DNA of 7,781 bases, taken from NCBI GenBank assembly GCA_023394215.1, contig JAEXBH010000155.1:1-7781 (forward strand), given 5' to 3'. This document shows, piece after piece, positions 6,333 to 7,781 of this stretch. The notes below the pieces were generated by a model. The model saw nothing but the letters and a program-made list of their open reading frames with translations, was not told the origin of the DNA and ran no database searches. This DNA comes from Bacillota bacterium. Lineage in GTDB: Bacteria > Bacillota > Clostridia > Tissierellales > Peptoniphilaceae. Within the stretch, counting starts at the first letter, position 1, and each line of letters opens with the position of its first letter. The position numbers and the translations under genes are program-made.

Positions 6333-7511
6333 TTATAAAAATATACCTGTAAACACAGTCCCCAATACTATAAAAGGAACCGGTATTTTTTTAGTCATAA
6401 GTAAAATAAAAGTAACCGTCATTATGAGTATATTATCCGTTCCCAAACCGCTTTTTTGAATCATACTTATAGCGGAAGCTAAAATAAGCCCGCACGCAAC
6501 CGGACCTATCCCCGATATTGCTATCTTTATCGCCTTAATATTTTTCATTTCTTCCCATATGGGATAAATAAAAAATATTAATAGAATTCCGGGCAAAAAA
6601 ATTGCTAAGCCGGCAGCCAAACCGCCTAAAATCTGCCCGAGTGTACCCAAACTCGCCGAAGCAAGAGATCCGGCATAAGCGGAAAAGCTGAACATGGGTC
6701 CCGGAACCCCTTGGACCAATCCATATCCTGTTAAAAAATCCTGATTTGTCATATAGTGATTTACTTCTACCAAATCACTATACATAAGGGGAACTACAAC
6801 TTGCCCTCCTCCTATAACTAAATATCCATATCTGTAAAAACTTTCAAATATATCTAAAACTATATGACTTATAAAACTATTCAAAATAGGAAGACTCGCC
6901 ATTAGGATAAGAAACATAAAGAGATATTTCCAAGGGGGATTTATCCTGACCCTATTGTAAATATCCTTTTTATTTGAAAGCAATATTGATAATATTCCTC
7001 CAAGCAGCAATAAAAAAGGAGGAATCCAAGGTTCCTTATAAAAGTAACTTACAAAAGTAGCTGCTAATAATAAAAATATACTAAAGCTTGAAATAAGCAC
7101 CTTCTTGCCTATATTATAAATAGCCCCAATAATAAAAGCTACAGCCATAGGCCCTATATATCTGAATATTTCCGGAGATAAATTTAAGAAACCTGATATC
7201 TGCCCGATAAAAGAAAGACCAATCATAATACCTATGCCGGGCAATGCCCAAACAAGTATAGTAAAGATAGCTAAAGCCGCTCCGCCAAATTTATATCCTA
7301 TGGCCGCTATAGTCTGACTTGAACTCGGCCCCGGCAAAATCGTTGTAAGGGCTATAAGTTCCGTCAAATCTTCTTCGCTTAAATAGCCCTTCTTCCTAAC
7401 CATGTGATCAAAAAATATTCCATAATGAGCCTCAGGTCCCCCATAAGCCCCTAATGCACATATAAAAACATCCTTCAGAAATTTAAAATAACTAATTTTT
7501 GTATTTTTCAT
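6333..7511 (-). CDS. chrA: ChrA-family (CHR) transporter, two-domain form
   Basis: This 392-residue integral membrane protein has two homologous CHR halves, the usual long-form length. The N-terminal half carries GGPEAH (24-29), a cytosolic 'GYLSEEDLTELIAL' stretch (42-55) and LPGPSSSQ (59-66). The C-terminal half repeats the pattern with IGGGQVVVPL (233-242), 'MTNQDFLTGYGLVQGVPGP' (254-272) and a following hydrophobic region. Characterised members export chromate; many anaerobes without obvious chromate exposure encode homologues, so the real substrate here is uncertain. The glutamine in GGGQVVVPL sits where many homologues have histidine (from memory). The start is ATG at 7511, with an AAGGGG Shine-Dalgarno about seven bases upstream; a TTG one codon earlier is less likely. 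It lies between two surface-protein genes on the same strand, with gaps of 104 and 147 bases. Confidence 0.9.
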   Translation of the reverse strand: MKNTKISYFKFLKDVFICALGAYGGPEAHYGIFFDHMVRKKGYLSEEDLTELIALTTILPGPSSSQTIAAIGYKFGGAALAIFTILVWALPGIGIMIGLSFIGQISGFLNLSPEIFRYIGPMAVAFIIGAIYNIGKKVLISSFSIFLLLAATFVSYFYKEPWIPPFLLLLGGILSILLSNKKDIYNRVRINPPWKYLFMFLILMASLPILNSFISHIVLDIFESFYRYGYLVIGGGQVVVPLMYSDLVEVNHYMTNQDFLTGYGLVQGVPGPMFSFSAYAGSLASASLGTLGQILGGLAAGLAIFLPGILLIFFIYPIWEEMKNIKAIKIAISGIGPVACGLILASAISMIQKSGLGTDNILIMTVTFILLMTKKIPVPFIVLGTVFTGIFL

Positions 7512-7581
7512 CAATCATCCCCTTTACCATTATTCTATATGATGCCCAAAAATCAATATTCAAAACTTGATATTTAAATAT

Positions 7582-7587
7582 TGTCAA
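7582..7587 (-). promoter_or_regulatory. Possible -35 box upstream of chrA
   Basis: The minus strand reads a perfect TTGACA about 70 bases before the chrA ATG. The hexamers 17-18 bases downstream (TTTGAA/TTGAAT) are poor -10 matches, and a better TAGAAT (7532-7537) is too far from it. A perfect 12-base palindrome ATATTTAAATAT (7570-7581) directly follows the -35 and could be an operator or simply AT-rich chance. Confidence 0.25.
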
Positions 7588-7610
7588 ATAAATTCACAAA
7601 ATATCAAAGC

Positions 7611-7630
7611 AAAAAGCGCAAATGCTTTTT
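7611..7630 (-). terminator. Terminator of the right-edge surface protein gene
   Basis: The arms AAAAAGC (7611-7617) and GCTTTTT (7624-7630) enclose a 6-base loop. The repeat is symmetrical, with A/T runs on both sides, so it can act in either direction. No gene ends here on the + strand; on the minus strand it lies about 30 bases after the stop at 7659 and before the chrA promoter region. Confidence 0.55.
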
Positions 7631-7658
7631 TTCACATCTACGCTTCTTTATATAAAAA

Positions 7659-7781
7659 TTATATTCTATTTTTCCTCTTTAACCTTAATGATAAAAGGCT
7701 CAAAGTCGCCAAAGTGAAGATCACAAGATAAAGCATTATACTTGAAAAATCTCCGGTTTTTGGACTTCCTCCCCCTTTAAC
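7659..7781 (-). CDS. C-terminus of a second cell-wall-anchored protein with SPKTGD sorting signal (partial)
   Basis: The minus strand is open from the window edge and reads VKGGGSPKTGDFSS, a hydrophobic stretch of about 20 residues (IMLYLVIFTLATLSLLSL), then RLKRKNRI and TAA at 7661-7659. Glycine-rich spacer, PKTGD, membrane helix and basic tail in this order are the layout of a sortase substrate. It closely resembles the tail of the surface protein at 3172-6228 (VPKTGD), with S instead of V at the first motif position. Only the last 40 codons are in the window, so domains and function are unknown. The hairpin about 30 bases downstream supports a genuine gene end. The alternative of a chance open frame is unlikely, given the complete tripartite signal. 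Confidence 0.82.
   Translation of the reverse strand, partial: VKGGGSPKTGDFSSIMLYLVIFTLATLSLLSLRLKRKNRI

Noticed and set aside
6274..6459. A + strand frame of 61 codons across the chrA end
   Set aside because: Mostly antisense to chrA, with no start signal and an AT-rich composition that makes open frames likely by chance.

Overview
The window is AT-rich DNA that looks like a low-GC Gram-positive bacterium (Bacillota). The signs are purine-rich Shine-Dalgarno sites ahead of most genes, a lipoprotein metal-binding protein, and two proteins ending in a PKTGD sorting signal plus membrane helix plus basic tail. The style of the surface proteins (beta-helix plus Cna-B repeats, PKTGD tails) suggests an anaerobic host-associated Clostridia/Tissierellia-type organism, but that placement is inference and of low confidence.

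Left part, + strand (1-2403): the end of a zinc-uptake operon. The last codons of what is probably the ABC ATPase abut the permease gene (32-832, ZnuB/AdcB family). The permease stop codon runs into the Shine-Dalgarno of the binding-protein gene (841-2403). That protein is a two-domain AdcA: an N-terminal ZnuA-like domain with a His-rich loop, fused to a C-terminal ZinT domain. Together they would capture Zn2+ outside the membrane and import it. A strong hairpin with a T-rich tail (2411-2452) ends the operon. Its promoter and any Zur operator lie outside the window.

Middle, - strand (2452-2960): a short convergent pair, a DUF1294 membrane protein followed by a 73-residue protein of unknown function. 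2961-3171 holds a possible -10 box for this pair and two hairpins that would terminate the next gene.

Centre, - strand (3172-6228): one 1018-residue surface protein. It has a signal peptide, a glycine-rich right-handed beta-helix with 'NGG..SxN' rungs, four Cna-B domains (the last three being near-identical 300-bp tandem repeats), and a VPKTGD cell-wall sorting signal. It starts at GTG with a very good Shine-Dalgarno.

Right part, - strand (6333-7781): a full-length two-domain ChrA-family (chromate transporter) permease. Beyond it, at the window edge, are the last 40 codons of a second PKTGD-anchored surface protein, too short to be picked up by usual ORF length cut-offs. So chrA lies between two genes for cell-wall-anchored proteins.

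No RNA gene, CRISPR array, insertion sequence or phage gene is visible. The most interesting elements are the repeat-bearing surface protein, its homogenised repeats and the second sorting-signal gene at the edge. I see no clear evidence for an undescribed multi-gene system; the rest belongs to known families.
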